Source of the DNA: Clostridiaceae bacterium
Lineage (GTDB): Bacteria; Bacillota; Clostridia; Clostridiales; Clostridiaceae
NCBI GenBank assembly: GCA_014380625.1
Contig: JACMJL010000217.1
Span: 1 to 64,000, forward strand
Direction of reading: 5' to 3'
Length of the DNA stretch: 64,000 nt
The notes under the pieces were generated by a model. The model made no database searches, was not told where the DNA came from, and saw only the letters and a list, made by a program, of their open reading frames with translations. The position numbers were made by a program, and so were the translations under genes. Within the stretch, counting starts at the first letter, position 1; the number at the start of each line of letters is the position of its first letter. This document shows, one piece after another, positions 45,254 to 54,581 of this stretch.

Positions 45254-45964
45254 ATGAAAAAGAAAGCCTCATTATTTATACTTATAATGTTAATAATACT
45301 TGGATATTCATTTTATAATGGATATGTGTGGTTTAATAATCCCGATTCAAAAAAATATCAAGTTAGGGGAATTGATGTTTCTAATCATCAAGGAATAATT
45401 AATTGGAAACTTGTAAAAGAACAAGGTTATACTTTTGCCTATATAAAAGCAACAGAAGGGAATGATTATAAAGATAAATACTTTAATGATAATTGGAAAA
45501 ATACAAAAGCTTTAGACATTTCAAGAGGGGCGTATCATTTTTTTACTTTTGGAAGTTCTGGTGTAGAACAAGCTAAAAACTTCATTAGTACAGTGCCTAT
45601 AGAAAAGCATATGTTACCTATAGTTATTGATATAGAATTTGGTGGTAATTCAAAGAATATACCTACTAAGGATAAATTAAAAAAAGAATTAACAGACTTT
45701 ATTTATGAAATAGAAACTAAATATAAGTCTAAACCAATACTTTACTTAACATACGACTCATATGACGAATATATAAAAGGGGATTTTGAAGAATATCAAG
45801 TTTGGATAAGAGACATATTTAAGTTTCCTAAATTTCAAAATACTCAGGAATGGATATTCTGGCAGTACTGTAATAGAGGAAGAGTAAAAGGAGTTAAGGG
45901 ATTAGTGGATTTAAACGTATTTAATGGTAATTCCTCAGAATTCAATAAGATGATATCAAAATAA
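45254..45964 (+). CDS. GH25 lysozyme-like muramidase
   Basis: 236 residues with an N-terminal membrane anchor (LFILIMLIILGYSFYNGY). The GH25 barrel shows RGIDVSNHQGIINW (first catalytic-site aspartate), YIKATEGNDYKD, GAYHFFTF, the acidic pair in LPIVIDIEFGG, and IFWQYCNRGRVKGV and VDLNVFNG near the end. Cuts the glycan strand of peptidoglycan. GGAG site precedes the ATG. It stands alone and is not part of a phage lysis cassette. Confidence 0.88.
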   Translation: MKKKASLFILIMLIILGYSFYNGYVWFNNPDSKKYQVRGIDVSNHQGIINWKLVKEQGYTFAYIKATEGNDYKDKYFNDNWKNTKALDISRGAYHFFTFGSSGVEQAKNFISTVPIEKHMLPIVIDIEFGGNSKNIPTKDKLKKELTDFIYEIETKYKSKPILYLTYDSYDEYIKGDFEEYQVWIRDIFKFPKFQNTQEWIFWQYCNRGRVKGVKGLVDLNVFNGNSSEFNKMISK

Positions 45965-46050
45965 GATTGTAACTTTTAATTTCAACGAAGAAAACCTCGT
46001 ATGTAGTGGTAATGCTAATTAAAAAATAGTAGAAATGAGGTAAAGATTAA

Positions 46051-46692
46051 ATGGAAAATTTACATGTTTGGAATGGAGTTCCTTCCTTGACTGAATCGAA
46101 ATTATTATTAGAAGACGGAGGAAAATTAAATCCTGGCCCTTGGGTAGAACATTCTATGTATGCAGGTAAAGCTGCTGAAATAATTGCTGGGAATTGTCCG
46201 AGTCTAAATTCAGATATAGCGTATATATTAGGAATATTACATGACATAGGAAGAAGATTTGGAGTGACAAGCATGCGACATAGCATAGATGGGTATAATT
46301 TTCTTATTCAAAAAGGATATTACATGCCAGCTAAAATTTGCATCACGCACTCTTTTCCTTATAATAATGTAAACGCCGTATTTGGGAAATGGGACTGCAA
46401 TGATGACGAGTATAAGTTTGTTGAAAGTTTTTTGTCTAAGATAGAATTTGATGATTATGATAAGCTAATACAATTATGTGACGCATTAGCATTTCCAGAG
46501 GGTTTTTGTCTTATAGAAAAAAGAATGATAGATGTTGCTCTAAGACATGGTTTAAATGAATATATAGTTCGAAAGTGGAAATCAACATTCAAAATCCAGG
46601 GATATTTTGAAGATATCATGGGGAAATCGTTATATAGTATACTACCTGGAGTTATTGAAAATACGTTTAACATTCGAAAGAAGCATTCTTAG
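46051..46692 (+). CDS. HD-domain hydrolase
   Basis: 213 residues. The metal-binding HD motif is ILGILHDIGRRFG, preceded by WVEHSMYAGKAAEII (first histidine) and followed by ICITHSFPY and LIQLCDALAFPEG (last aspartate). Probably a phosphohydrolase on a nucleotide or similar; the substrate is unknown. GAGGTAAAG precedes the ATG. Confidence 0.78.
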   Translation: MENLHVWNGVPSLTESKLLLEDGGKLNPGPWVEHSMYAGKAAEIIAGNCPSLNSDIAYILGILHDIGRRFGVTSMRHSIDGYNFLIQKGYYMPAKICITHSFPYNNVNAVFGKWDCNDDEYKFVESFLSKIEFDDYDKLIQLCDALAFPEGFCLIEKRMIDVALRHGLNEYIVRKWKSTFKIQGYFEDIMGKSLYSILPGVIENTFNIRKKHS

Positions 46693-46895
46693 GAGGACAT
46701 ACAATAGAAATTGATGAAAATGGAGTGGGGTACGAAGCATAAAGCAAGAGAAAAAAAACATTTATATTTTTCTGGATACCATTTTTGCACATATTATACC
46801 TTTGAGGTCTTTTATATCAGAAAGTGAAGCAGTTGAATTTTATTAGGCTGCACAAAATTATTGGACAATATATAATTTTTAGGAGGAGAAAATTA

Positions 46896-47744
46896 ATGAA
46901 AATTCTGAAGTTCTTGTCCATGTTTTTAATAATGCTTCCACTTGTGATTACGGGGTGTAATAATACTGACATGAAAACAAATACTCAAGTAGAAATAGAA
47001 CTTCGACAACTTAACCTAGAAAACGATAAACTCAAGGAACAACTTAGTAGTTCGAGCACAGTGGGAAACACAAATAAAAATATGATTGATGAGGAGAATT
47101 ATCGCTGGGCTAAAGAAGAAGAATGGGATAAGATATTAGTTTATAAAAGTGGTTTTTCTAATGATAAAATTGAAATTAAGGAAAAAGTATTTATGAAAAA
47201 TATATATTTTGAAAATCTTATGCTCCAGCAATCAGAACCTCCTAATGGACCACAAAGTGACGTGGAATATTATACTTATGAATTTATCAAAGGTGATAAA
47301 ACTTACAAAGTTAATGTGGTAGGGAGAGATACTATAGAATATGCTGGGGGGAATTTTCTTACCAATAAATACATTTATAATTTGGGTAAGTCATTATTAC
47401 CTAGACCAAAGTTCATAATAACTGATTCAGTAATTAATAAGATATATGAAAGTGGTGCATTACATGGAGAGCGGGAATTTAATTATTTAGTCTTAAATTC
47501 TTTTCGTATCCATGGATTTGCTAATGCTCTTCAGGATGGAATAAGTAAAGGAGATATTGTCGACATTTCAAAATCTCCAGTTAATTTTGGAGACATGAAG
47601 GAAAAATTCACCTTCTATTACTATGGAGAAAAAATTCATATGGAAGTATACCAAAATTATCTCTGCATTAAAGATGGTAATAAAACTTATTGGTACAAAT
47701 ATGAATCTGAGCTGTTAATATTTACTATTCTTAGCGCTGGATAA
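46896..47744 (+). CDS. Lipoprotein of unknown function
   Basis: 282 residues from ATG 46896, after AGGAGGAG; the longer frame from 46824 lacks a binding site. A lipobox LVITGC (cysteine near residue 23) follows a hydrophobic signal, then a coiled stretch (VEIELRQLNLENDKLKEQL) and a soluble domain with no recognised fold. Attached to the outer face of the membrane. Confidence 0.72.
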   Translation: MKILKFLSMFLIMLPLVITGCNNTDMKTNTQVEIELRQLNLENDKLKEQLSSSSTVGNTNKNMIDEENYRWAKEEEWDKILVYKSGFSNDKIEIKEKVFMKNIYFENLMLQQSEPPNGPQSDVEYYTYEFIKGDKTYKVNVVGRDTIEYAGGNFLTNKYIYNLGKSLLPRPKFIITDSVINKIYESGALHGEREFNYLVLNSFRIHGFANALQDGISKGDIVDISKSPVNFGDMKEKFTFYYYGEKIHMEVYQNYLCIKDGNKTYWYKYESELLIFTILSAG

Positions 47745-47883
47745 TATATTTAAAATAAAAGAAGAAGTTAACTTTACAAAGAGTAGATTAAATATACTTA
47801 TGGTCTATGAAAGTTTAATTACTCAGTTAGCGATTATTCATATTGGTATTTTATGACATCATAATATTAAAGGGGGATAAATA

Positions 47884-48735
47884 ATGGTTGAAAAAATTGA
47901 ACCTTATAAGGGAATTTCTGCTATATATGATGAAATAAGACCTACTTATCCAGAAAAATTAATTCAAGATGTGATTTCTAAGACTAACTTAAAGTTGGGT
48001 AATGAGCTATTAGAAATTGGTGCAGGAACTGGGAAAGCAACTATACAATTTGCTGAAAAGGGATTTAAAATCCATGCTATAGAGTTAGGCAAAGATATGG
48101 CAGAGATACTAAAGGATAAGTGTGCTAATCTTCCTAAGGTTTCACTTGAAGTAGTTTCTTTTGAGGATTGGAACTGTCCCCATAATGAAAAATATGACAT
48201 GATTTATTCGGCTCAGGCATTTCACTGGCTTGACATTAATATAAAATATAAAAAATGTCATAAACTTTTAAAAGACAATGGATATCTTATTCTGTTTTGG
48301 TATAATGCAAGTGATTTTAATTTGCCTATAACACGAGAAATAGAAGAAAAAGTTGGAGATATAGTTAAAAAATTTGCTTCTAATTATTCTTTGGATAAGG
48401 GAAAACCTGAAAGGCGTGCACATGATGGAGTATCAAAACAGGATGAAAGAAAAGCAGAGATAGAAGCATCTAGCTTGTTTGAGGTAGTTGAAAAAATTGA
48501 CTATACACAAGAAAGAAGGAACAATTCCAATCAGTATTTAAAAGTTAAAAAATCAATACCGGAATTTGCTTCTATCCTTGATGGATTAGATGATAGAATT
48601 ATTGAAAAGATGGATAGTGAAATTGAAGGAGTTATCAATAATTATGGTGGGTATGTTAGTACATTTTTCAAATTTTCTTTGTATATAACTAAAAAGGTAA
48701 TACCACATGATAATGCTTTAAAGAAGGAGAGTTGA
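47884..48735 (+). CDS. Class I SAM-dependent methyltransferase
   Basis: 283 residues. Motif I LLEIGAGTGKATIQFAEKG, acidic post-I residue in HAIELGKDMAEIL, and MIYSAQAFHWLDI, as in the ubiE/trans-aconitate-like methyltransferases. Substrate not predictable. One base separates it from the next GNAT gene, so the two are co-translated. Confidence 0.85.
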   Translation: MVEKIEPYKGISAIYDEIRPTYPEKLIQDVISKTNLKLGNELLEIGAGTGKATIQFAEKGFKIHAIELGKDMAEILKDKCANLPKVSLEVVSFEDWNCPHNEKYDMIYSAQAFHWLDINIKYKKCHKLLKDNGYLILFWYNASDFNLPITREIEEKVGDIVKKFASNYSLDKGKPERRAHDGVSKQDERKAEIEASSLFEVVEKIDYTQERRNNSNQYLKVKKSIPEFASILDGLDDRIIEKMDSEIEGVINNYGGYVSTFFKFSLYITKKVIPHDNALKKES

Positions 48736-48736
48736 A

Positions 48737-49618
48737 ATGATTAGTTACCGTAAATTTAGTAATGAGAGTGATTATAGGGTCATGCGTAGCATAGTCCAAC
48801 ATAATTGTCTACAGGTTGGACATCTATATCCTCAGTTGCATATAGGTAATCTGGATTTCGAAAGATATGCCCTAGAAGAAAACCCAAATATATTGTATAA
48901 GACAATTTGGCTAGTGTATGAAGGGGAAATGGAAATTGGATTTATCACAGTATTAGAAATTGAATTTTCACTCACCCTTCTTTCAGACTATGAGAATTTT
49001 ACACAGGAAATACTAGATTATATAGAACATAATTGTTATAATCACGGTGTTACCATCCTAACCAATGCCAATAGTGAGGATATGTTATTAAATAATATTT
49101 TGGAACAACGAGGGTACACGAAAACAACTAGATTTAGATTTAATGGTATGTGTGATTTATCTAAAATATCATCATGTCCTTCACTATCCTATGGATTCAG
49201 TATCCGTTTAACTCAGAAGACCGATGTGGCTAAGCGAGTAGAATTATTTAGACTAGCCACTGGGGGAAGAGGAACAACCTCAGAATGTTATGAAAGAATG
49301 ATGAATTCTCCCTCATACTCTGATGCACTAGATTTAGTAGTTCAGTCTCATAATGAAGAGATCATTGCTTACTGTACAATATGGGACGATCCGATCAGTA
49401 AGATAGCGATATTAGAACCTGTTGCCTGCGTAGCAGAATATCGTCGTAAAGGGATTATGAAAAACACCTTATTATATGGGATGAACCTGTTGAAACAGCG
49501 TGGAACTAGATACCTATACGTTGGAACGGGCGGGAAAAACATTGCTTCACAGACTCTGTATAAGAGTGTTGGATTTTTAGAATATGGGAGAAACTGTGAA
49601 TGGCAGAAAACACTATAA
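48737..49618 (+). CDS. GNAT-family acetyltransferase (two GNAT-like halves)
   Basis: 293 residues. The second half has an intact acetyl-CoA site, AILEPVACVAEYRRKGIMKNTLL, and the terminal LYVGTGGKNIASQTLYKSVGF. The first half (YRVMRSIVQHNCLQVGHLYP, ILYKTIWLVYEGEMEIGFI) looks like a degenerate GNAT lobe, a layout seen in two-domain acetyltransferases. Probably co-transcribed with the methyltransferase directly upstream. Confidence 0.8.
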   Translation: MISYRKFSNESDYRVMRSIVQHNCLQVGHLYPQLHIGNLDFERYALEENPNILYKTIWLVYEGEMEIGFITVLEIEFSLTLLSDYENFTQEILDYIEHNCYNHGVTILTNANSEDMLLNNILEQRGYTKTTRFRFNGMCDLSKISSCPSLSYGFSIRLTQKTDVAKRVELFRLATGGRGTTSECYERMMNSPSYSDALDLVVQSHNEEIIAYCTIWDDPISKIAILEPVACVAEYRRKGIMKNTLLYGMNLLKQRGTRYLYVGTGGKNIASQTLYKSVGFLEYGRNCEWQKTL

Positions 49619-49661
49619 TTGCAGTAAAATGATAATTTGCAAATTTGAGTATATGAAATTA

Positions 49662-49690
49662 TTGACAAATAACCTATAACATTGTAAAAT
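49662..49690 (+). promoter_or_regulatory. Promoter of the nitroreductase leader
   Basis: TTGACA (49662-49667) and TAAAAT (49685-49690), spacer 17; transcript start near 49697. Confidence 0.7.
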
Positions 49691-49702
49691 ATTTTATAAG
49701 TA

Positions 49703-49800
49703 GTGAGTGTACCAAATGTAAATTTGCGGTACAGGGAACTTTTCTTACACGTAGATAACTCTGCGGAGTCACTTTTTCGGTGGTTTTGCGGAGTTTTTTT
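49703..49800 (+). promoter_or_regulatory. Unassigned structured leader or small RNA ending in a terminator
   Basis: TGTACC (49708-49713) pairs with GGTACA (49728-49733), but GTGTA (49707-49711) can instead pair with TACAC (49746-49750). A 16-bp terminator stem follows (49757-49772 with 49780-49795, several G-T pairs) and a T7 run. It starts within ten bases of a strong promoter and ends 65 bases before a nitroreductase gene, so it is either an independent RNA of about 100 bases or a small riboswitch or attenuator. No known class recognised. Confidence 0.6.
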
Positions 49801-49864
49801 ATTTTAGCGTATTGCAGTTTAGTGCTATAAAGGTAAATTTAATAGATTATGAAGGAGTAAAAAA

Positions 49865-50479
49865 ATGGAGTTAATAGAAGTTATAAATCAGAGAAGAACT
49901 GTTAGAGATTTTTCTAAGGAAAAGGTGCCATATGAAATCATTGAAAAAACATTAGAGGTTGGATTGAAAGCACCAAGTTACAATCATCTTAAACAATGGG
50001 ATTTCATTTTAGTCAAAGAACAGAATATAAGACTAGCATTAACAAAAACAGAAGAAATGATAGAAAGTGTAACGGACGAATTAAAACAAATTTTTGAAAA
50101 ACATGATACTCTTGCTAAAGATATGTATTTGGAGGCTATACCAAAACAGAAAAAAATGATATTAACTGCACCTGAGTTATTAGTTATAGTATATAAACCA
50201 AAGACACAAGTGGGTGAAAGCAAAAGAGTATATGACTTAAATTGTTTAGCTTCTGTGTGGTGCTGTATAGAGAATATCTTGCTCAGTTTTGCAGAAAATC
50301 AAGTTTATGGCGTTACTTTCGTTCCTAAAAATACATCTTTGGTAAAACGGATTCTTAATATTCCAGAGGAACTTGAAGTAGCAGCGATAATTCCATTTGG
50401 ATATATGCAACCTAACTCTAAAATCATTACTCAAAAGAAAGTAAAATTAGAATCAAGATTACATATTAATAATTGGTAA
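49865..50479 (+). CDS. Nitroreductase-family flavoprotein
   Basis: 204 residues. N-terminal VINQRRTVRDFSKEKVPYEI contains the RR.R pattern that holds FMN phosphate; KAPSYNHLKQWDFI and the later IPFGYMQPNSK complete the site. Reduces nitro compounds, quinones or similar, using NAD(P)H. Start after GAAGGAG. Possibly regulated by the terminator-bearing leader upstream. Followed closely by a methyltransferase gene. Confidence 0.82.
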   Translation: MELIEVINQRRTVRDFSKEKVPYEIIEKTLEVGLKAPSYNHLKQWDFILVKEQNIRLALTKTEEMIESVTDELKQIFEKHDTLAKDMYLEAIPKQKKMILTAPELLVIVYKPKTQVGESKRVYDLNCLASVWCCIENILLSFAENQVYGVTFVPKNTSLVKRILNIPEELEVAAIIPFGYMQPNSKIITQKKVKLESRLHINNW

Positions 50480-50498
50480 TATTAGGAGATGATGAGAA

Positions 50499-51086
50499 AT
50501 GAAAATAACAGACCAATTAGTTCAACAATGTAAAGAGCCAAAGGGTTTATTAGGTATTATTATGATTAGGATTATGAATGTTATGGATGTAGGACTAAAC
50601 AAATGGGCTTTGATGCAAATAAATTGTACGGATGATAAAATATTAGATATAGGATGTGGTGGTGGACAAACAGTTTATATGTTATCAAAAATGTATCCTA
50701 AATCAAACATATTCGCTATTGATTACTCAGAAGCAGCTGTTAAAACTACAATTAAAAAAAATAAACGAAAGGTTAAAGATGGTGACCTTATAATCAGTCA
50801 AGCCAGTGTTTCAAAAATACCATTCGGTGATAATTTTTTTAATTACATTACAGCTATTCGAACTCATTATTTTTGGCCAAACTTAAAGCAGGATATAAAA
50901 GAAGTATTTAGAGTTTTAAATAAGGGTGGAAAGTTAATGATTTTCTCCGAATTATACAAAATAGATTATCATATGAAACAGTATAATACAAATAACTTAC
51001 TTAGACAATTACTTAAGGATACAGGCTTTGAATCAATTGAAATTTATGAAAAAAATCAATGTATTTGTGTCATAGCTGAAAAATAG
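50499..51086 (+). CDS. Class I SAM-dependent methyltransferase
   Basis: 195 residues. Motif I ILDIGCGGGQTVYMLSKMYP, acidic FAIDYSEAAVK, ASVSKIPFGDNFFNYITAI and the typical VFRVLNKGGKLMIFSE strand. Nineteen bases follow the nitroreductase gene, and AGGAGATG precedes the ATG, so the pair is probably one transcript. Substrate unknown. Confidence 0.86.
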   Translation: MKITDQLVQQCKEPKGLLGIIMIRIMNVMDVGLNKWALMQINCTDDKILDIGCGGGQTVYMLSKMYPKSNIFAIDYSEAAVKTTIKKNKRKVKDGDLIISQASVSKIPFGDNFFNYITAIRTHYFWPNLKQDIKEVFRVLNKGGKLMIFSELYKIDYHMKQYNTNNLLRQLLKDTGFESIEIYEKNQCICVIAEK

Positions 51087-51119
51087 AGAAAAGATTAAAT
51101 ATAGATGGAAGGTGATAGG

Positions 51120-51779
51120 GTGTTTATAAAAACTGAAATTTTTCAAAGTGTTAAGGCACAATGTGTAATTGATTATAATTGCCAATTATCTGATTTTGAA
51201 AAAGAAAAAAGTACTGTTGTTGAAAACAATCTAATGGATGCCAGGCGTATTTATGATAGTGATGGATGCTTTTGTAATATTCGTTATGCAAATAAAGAAG
51301 ATGCTGATACCTTAGCATTTATAAATTCAAAATCATTTCAAAAAGCATTTGAAGATATTATACCAACAGATTTCTTAAAAGAAAAGTTTTCTATTGAAAG
51401 ATTAAAAGATAGATTATACAAAGAATTAAATGAAGGGATTACTAAAAGTTGTATTATGTATAAGGATGAGATACCTGTTGGAATGCTAACCTTTGCAAAA
51501 GATGATTATAAAGAACGTGATTGTTCAGAAATTGACATATGGAGAATATATTTATTACCTGAGTATTGGGGGAAAGGTATAGGAATAGAATTTATGGATT
51601 GGGCAATAAAAGAACTTAAGGGCCAGGGATATTTAAAAGTTGCACTTTGGGTAGTTATAGAAAATAAACAAGCACTAAGGTTTTACGAAAAGTTTAGTTT
51701 TTTCCATGATGGTGAAATACGAGTGATAAATGTAGGTGGGGAATTAAAGGAGTATAGATATATTAGGCATTTAAATTAA
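51120..51779 (+). CDS. GNAT-family acetyltransferase with N-terminal extension
   Basis: 219 residues from GTG 51120, chosen because AAGGTGAT sits just ahead of it; ATG 51105 is the alternative start. About 60 N-terminal residues (FQSVKAQCVIDYNCQLSDFE) form an extra domain seen in some clostridial GNATs. The catalytic domain has motif A LLPEYWGKGIGIEFMDWAI and a C-terminal VALWVVIENKQALRFYEKFSF. Confidence 0.84.
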   Translation: MFIKTEIFQSVKAQCVIDYNCQLSDFEKEKSTVVENNLMDARRIYDSDGCFCNIRYANKEDADTLAFINSKSFQKAFEDIIPTDFLKEKFSIERLKDRLYKELNEGITKSCIMYKDEIPVGMLTFAKDDYKERDCSEIDIWRIYLLPEYWGKGIGIEFMDWAIKELKGQGYLKVALWVVIENKQALRFYEKFSFFHDGEIRVINVGGELKEYRYIRHLN

Positions 51780-51811
51780 AAGTTCAAAGCAAAAAGGAGG
51801 TTTGATATTAG

Positions 51812-52441
51812 ATGAAGAAATCTTTTGTTAAAGTAAAATCCAGTTGGGGTCATGATATAAATAATACGCTCTTAAGTCAGCCAATAAAATCTGATTCTAT
51901 TGTTATTCTCTTTCCTGGAGGAACATACAGTTGTGATAAACCATTACTTCATTATGCAAAAAAAGTATCTTCACTTCTGGGGTGTGATGTACTTAGTTTA
52001 GAATATGGTTATTATAAACTAGATAAATCATTTAACCCTGAATTTATTAATAGTATAATAGAAGAATCCCTGGTTGCAATAAAATTAGTTCTTTCCAATA
52101 ATTATAATAACATTTATTTTATTAGTAAGAGTCTTGGGACAGAGATAGCAGGAGAAATAAGTAAAAAACTTGGTTATAATAAAATTAAGAATTTATTTCT
52201 TACACCTATTCCAAACAGTATTACTCATATAGAAAATTCAAAATGCATTGTAGTAGTCGGAACAAATGATCAAGTTATTTCTAAAGAAGTGGTTTTTAAA
52301 TTAGGGACAAACCCATTAGTAGATTTGAAAATTATTGAGGGTGCTGTACACTCTCTAGAGATAGAAGATGATTATATAAAAAGTCTGGATATTTTAAAGG
52401 AAATTACAGGATTGTATACAAGTTTTATAAGCAATAAGTAA
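51812..52441 (+). CDS. Alpha/beta-hydrolase-like protein
   Basis: 209 residues. The oxyanion side IVILFPGGTYSCDKPLLHY, the nucleophile elbow ISKSLGTEIAGEIS (serine near residue 111), an acidic residue in VVGTNDQVISKE and the histidine in GAVHSLEIEDDY suggest a full Ser-Asp-His triad. Esterase-like; substrate unknown. AAAAAGGAGG precedes the start region. Confidence 0.72.
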   Translation: MKKSFVKVKSSWGHDINNTLLSQPIKSDSIVILFPGGTYSCDKPLLHYAKKVSSLLGCDVLSLEYGYYKLDKSFNPEFINSIIEESLVAIKLVLSNNYNNIYFISKSLGTEIAGEISKKLGYNKIKNLFLTPIPNSITHIENSKCIVVVGTNDQVISKEVVFKLGTNPLVDLKIIEGAVHSLEIEDDYIKSLDILKEITGLYTSFISNK

Positions 52442-52446
52442 TTTAA

Positions 52447-52671
52447 AATAAAAATGGTGTGCTTATTATTTCAGCAGGTGGGGATACTCAAGATTATGGT
52501 CCTCCATCAAGAATAGCAAATATTATTTTTCATCAAATGAATACAATACTAATCGGTAGTGTCAGAACTATACATACAAATGAAAAACCTGCCAATGAAG
52601 ATACTGAGGCATTAGGTACAGCTAAAGAACTTTCATTAAAATTAAATCAGCTACATAATTTATCATACTAG
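52447..52671 (+). pseudogene. C-terminal relic of a flavodoxin-like oxidoreductase
   Basis: The frame reads KNGVLIISAGGDTQDYGPPS, NIIFHQMNTILIGSVRT and ELSLKLNQL, resembling the last strand and helix of NAD(P)H-dependent FMN reductases or iron-sulfur flavoproteins. No flavin-binding N-terminus is present and there is no ribosome binding site, so this is a remnant. Family assignment is tentative. Confidence 0.45.
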
Positions 52672-52845
52672 AATAAGGGAGATTAGTGGAAGTTTCAGGT
52701 CTATAAAAGATTATTAAGACATAACATTATTAGTAGTAGCAAGGGTCATAAAAAAGAAGTAACAAAAGATTTTTTATAATTATATAAATAATTATAAAAT
52801 AATGGAAAACGTTTACTGCAAGAACTAATGAAAGGAAGCATGAAT

Positions 52846-52968
52846 ATGAAAAAATTATCAAAAGCTCTTTTAAATCAATTAAATAGTTATATGAATACAG
52901 AAGTCAGACCATTGGAAAGAGTTATATTTAATTATTATTTTAATGATTCAAAAGTTGTTATTATGTAA
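52846..52968 (+). pseudogene. Truncated N-terminal fragment of a larger protein
   Basis: ATG 52846 follows AAAGGAAG at eight bases. The 40-residue product (MKKLSKALLNQLNSYMNTEV, then RPLERVIFNYYF and a stop) looks like the start of prenyltransferase/squalene-like repeat proteins whose next blocks (a KFQN..DGGFG element) are missing. The gene appears cut off. The assignment rests on a short stretch. Confidence 0.4.
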
Positions 52969-53006
52969 GTTTAATCGAATATAGATTAGGAAATGGAAGG
53001 TTAGAT

Positions 53007-53980
53007 ATGGAAAGTATAACAAAATCAAAATTAACAATGGAACAAATTAATAAGATTGCTAAACAGGCCTTCGGAAATGACTCAAAAGCAGAAATAATAA
53101 CAGAATTAACAGATGGATATTTTAATACTGCCTATATGTTATCCCTTAGCAATGGACTTAAAACAGTACTTAAGGTTTCGCCGCCAAAGGATGTGCGGGT
53201 GATGAGATATGAGAAAAATATTATGGAAACTGAAGTGTATGTTTTAAATAAAATCAAAGCAAAGGGAGATGTACCGGTTCCAAAGGTACTATATTATGAT
53301 AGAAGTGGACAAACCATCGAAAGTGATTTTTTTTTTTCATGGAATTTATAAAGGGTGTACCACTTAATAAGATACATGAAAAACTCACCCAAAAACAGTA
53401 TATAGAAATCTCATCAGAGCTTGGTATACTTGTTAAACAAATACACAGTATAGAAGGAAGCTATTTCGGAAATTTATCTCAGGAGGATAAGAGATTTCAC
53501 ACCTGGGAGGAGGCATTTTTATGCATGATAAAGGAGTTATTAGAAGATGCCATAGATGCTAAGGTTGTACTTCCTTATAACTACGATAAAATTTATAATA
53601 TGATATATGAAAAGCGTAAGGTATTAAACATAGTTAAAACGCCATCACTTATACACAAAGATTTATGGGAAGGAAACATATTTATAGACCCTAAGACAGC
53701 AAAAATAACAGGTCTACTTGATTGCGAACGTGCCCTATACGGAGATAAACTACTTGATCCTGTATGTGGTTTTCTTTTACAGAATCAGGAATTCATGCAA
53801 AGTTATACAGGAAGAGTATCCATTGGTAAGGAGGAAGAAATAAGGTCTGTACTTTACCAGATATATCTTTATTTAATAATGGTTATCGAATGCACCTATA
53901 GGAGCTATCCTAACGAAAATTCCTCGAAATGGGCAAGTTCTCAACTTAAGGGAGCACTAGTTGACCTTTTGAAATTATGA
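53007..53980 (+). pseudogene. APH-family small-molecule kinase split by a frameshift at an 11-T tract
   Basis: Frame 1 from ATG 53007 carries the N-lobe (DGYFNTAYMLSLSNGLKTVL, PVPKVLYYDRSG, IESDFF). At a run of eleven T's (53327-53337) the frame is lost (stop 53349-53351) and a second frame resumes with MEFIKGVPLNKIHEK, LIHKDLWEGNIFID (the Brenner-type catalytic loop) and GLLDCERALYGDKLLDPV (metal-binding). Twelve T's, or nine, would join the two into about 323 residues ending at 53980. Similar to aminoglycoside- or choline-kinase-like enzymes. Could be a true break, a reversible slip or a sequencing error. Confidence 0.8.
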
Positions 53981-54050
53981 TAACTAATCCCATTTTAGAT
54001 AGGAAGGAGAACATATATTTGATGATATTACTTAAGAATGAGGAGATAAA

Positions 54051-54581
54051 ATGGACTTATTAAAACCCGAACTTTTAAAAACAGGAGATAAAGTGGCAAC
54101 TATTAGTTTGTCATGGGGTGGTGCCGGCGATAAAGATTTTTTATGGAGATACAATATTGGGAAAAAGCGATTAGAAGAATTTGGACTTACAGTTATTGAA
54201 ATGCCACATACACTAAGTGGTAATATTAATTCATCAACAATTTGGACAAGCAAATACTTACATTGGGAAGAAAAAAATAAACTAGTAGGAAGAAATACAC
54301 TATCAAATAGCGGTTATGAGCTTCTACAAGGCAAGGGAATTGCAAAAAGACATTTAATAGGTGGATGGATGGAAGCACTTGAAATGATCAAAGGAACTGT
54401 TATATGGCCATCTAATGTAATAAGTGAGGAACTTAAATTAGTTAATTTGCCTATTCTTTATAATATGAATTTCGGACACACTGCACCTAGTATAACAATA
54501 CCCTATGGCGCTATAGCAGAAATAGATTGTAGTAAAAAAACTTTTGTATTTTGGATACAGCAGTATGTTAAGTATGTTTAA
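54051..54581 (+). pseudogene. LD-carboxypeptidase (S66) gene with two internal in-frame deletions
   Basis: Starts as the family does (LLKPELLKTGDKVATISLSW, then LWRYNIGKKRLEEFGLTVIE), then jumps from MPHTLSG straight to NINSSTIWTSKYLHWEEKNK, skipping roughly 110 residues that include the nucleophile serine (GYSD) region. GWMEALEMIKGTVIWPS jumps again to NVISEELKLVNLPILYNMNF, losing a second block with the catalytic acid. Only 176 of the usual 340 or so residues remain. The frame stays open, but the enzyme cannot be active. Confidence 0.75.

Noticed and set aside
45254-45964. GH25 gene as a prophage endolysin
   Set aside because: No holin, tail or other phage gene is near, and the protein has a membrane anchor.
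46693-46895. Short frame after the HD-domain gene beginning at an ATA codon behind GGAGGAC
   Set aside because: Only about 12 codons and no standard start codon; nothing supports expression.
49703-49804. Open frame from GTG 49703 through the leader (contains an R-Y-R) as a stalling leader peptide
   Set aside because: No ribosome binding site precedes the GTG, and the frame runs through the terminator, so it is more likely chance.
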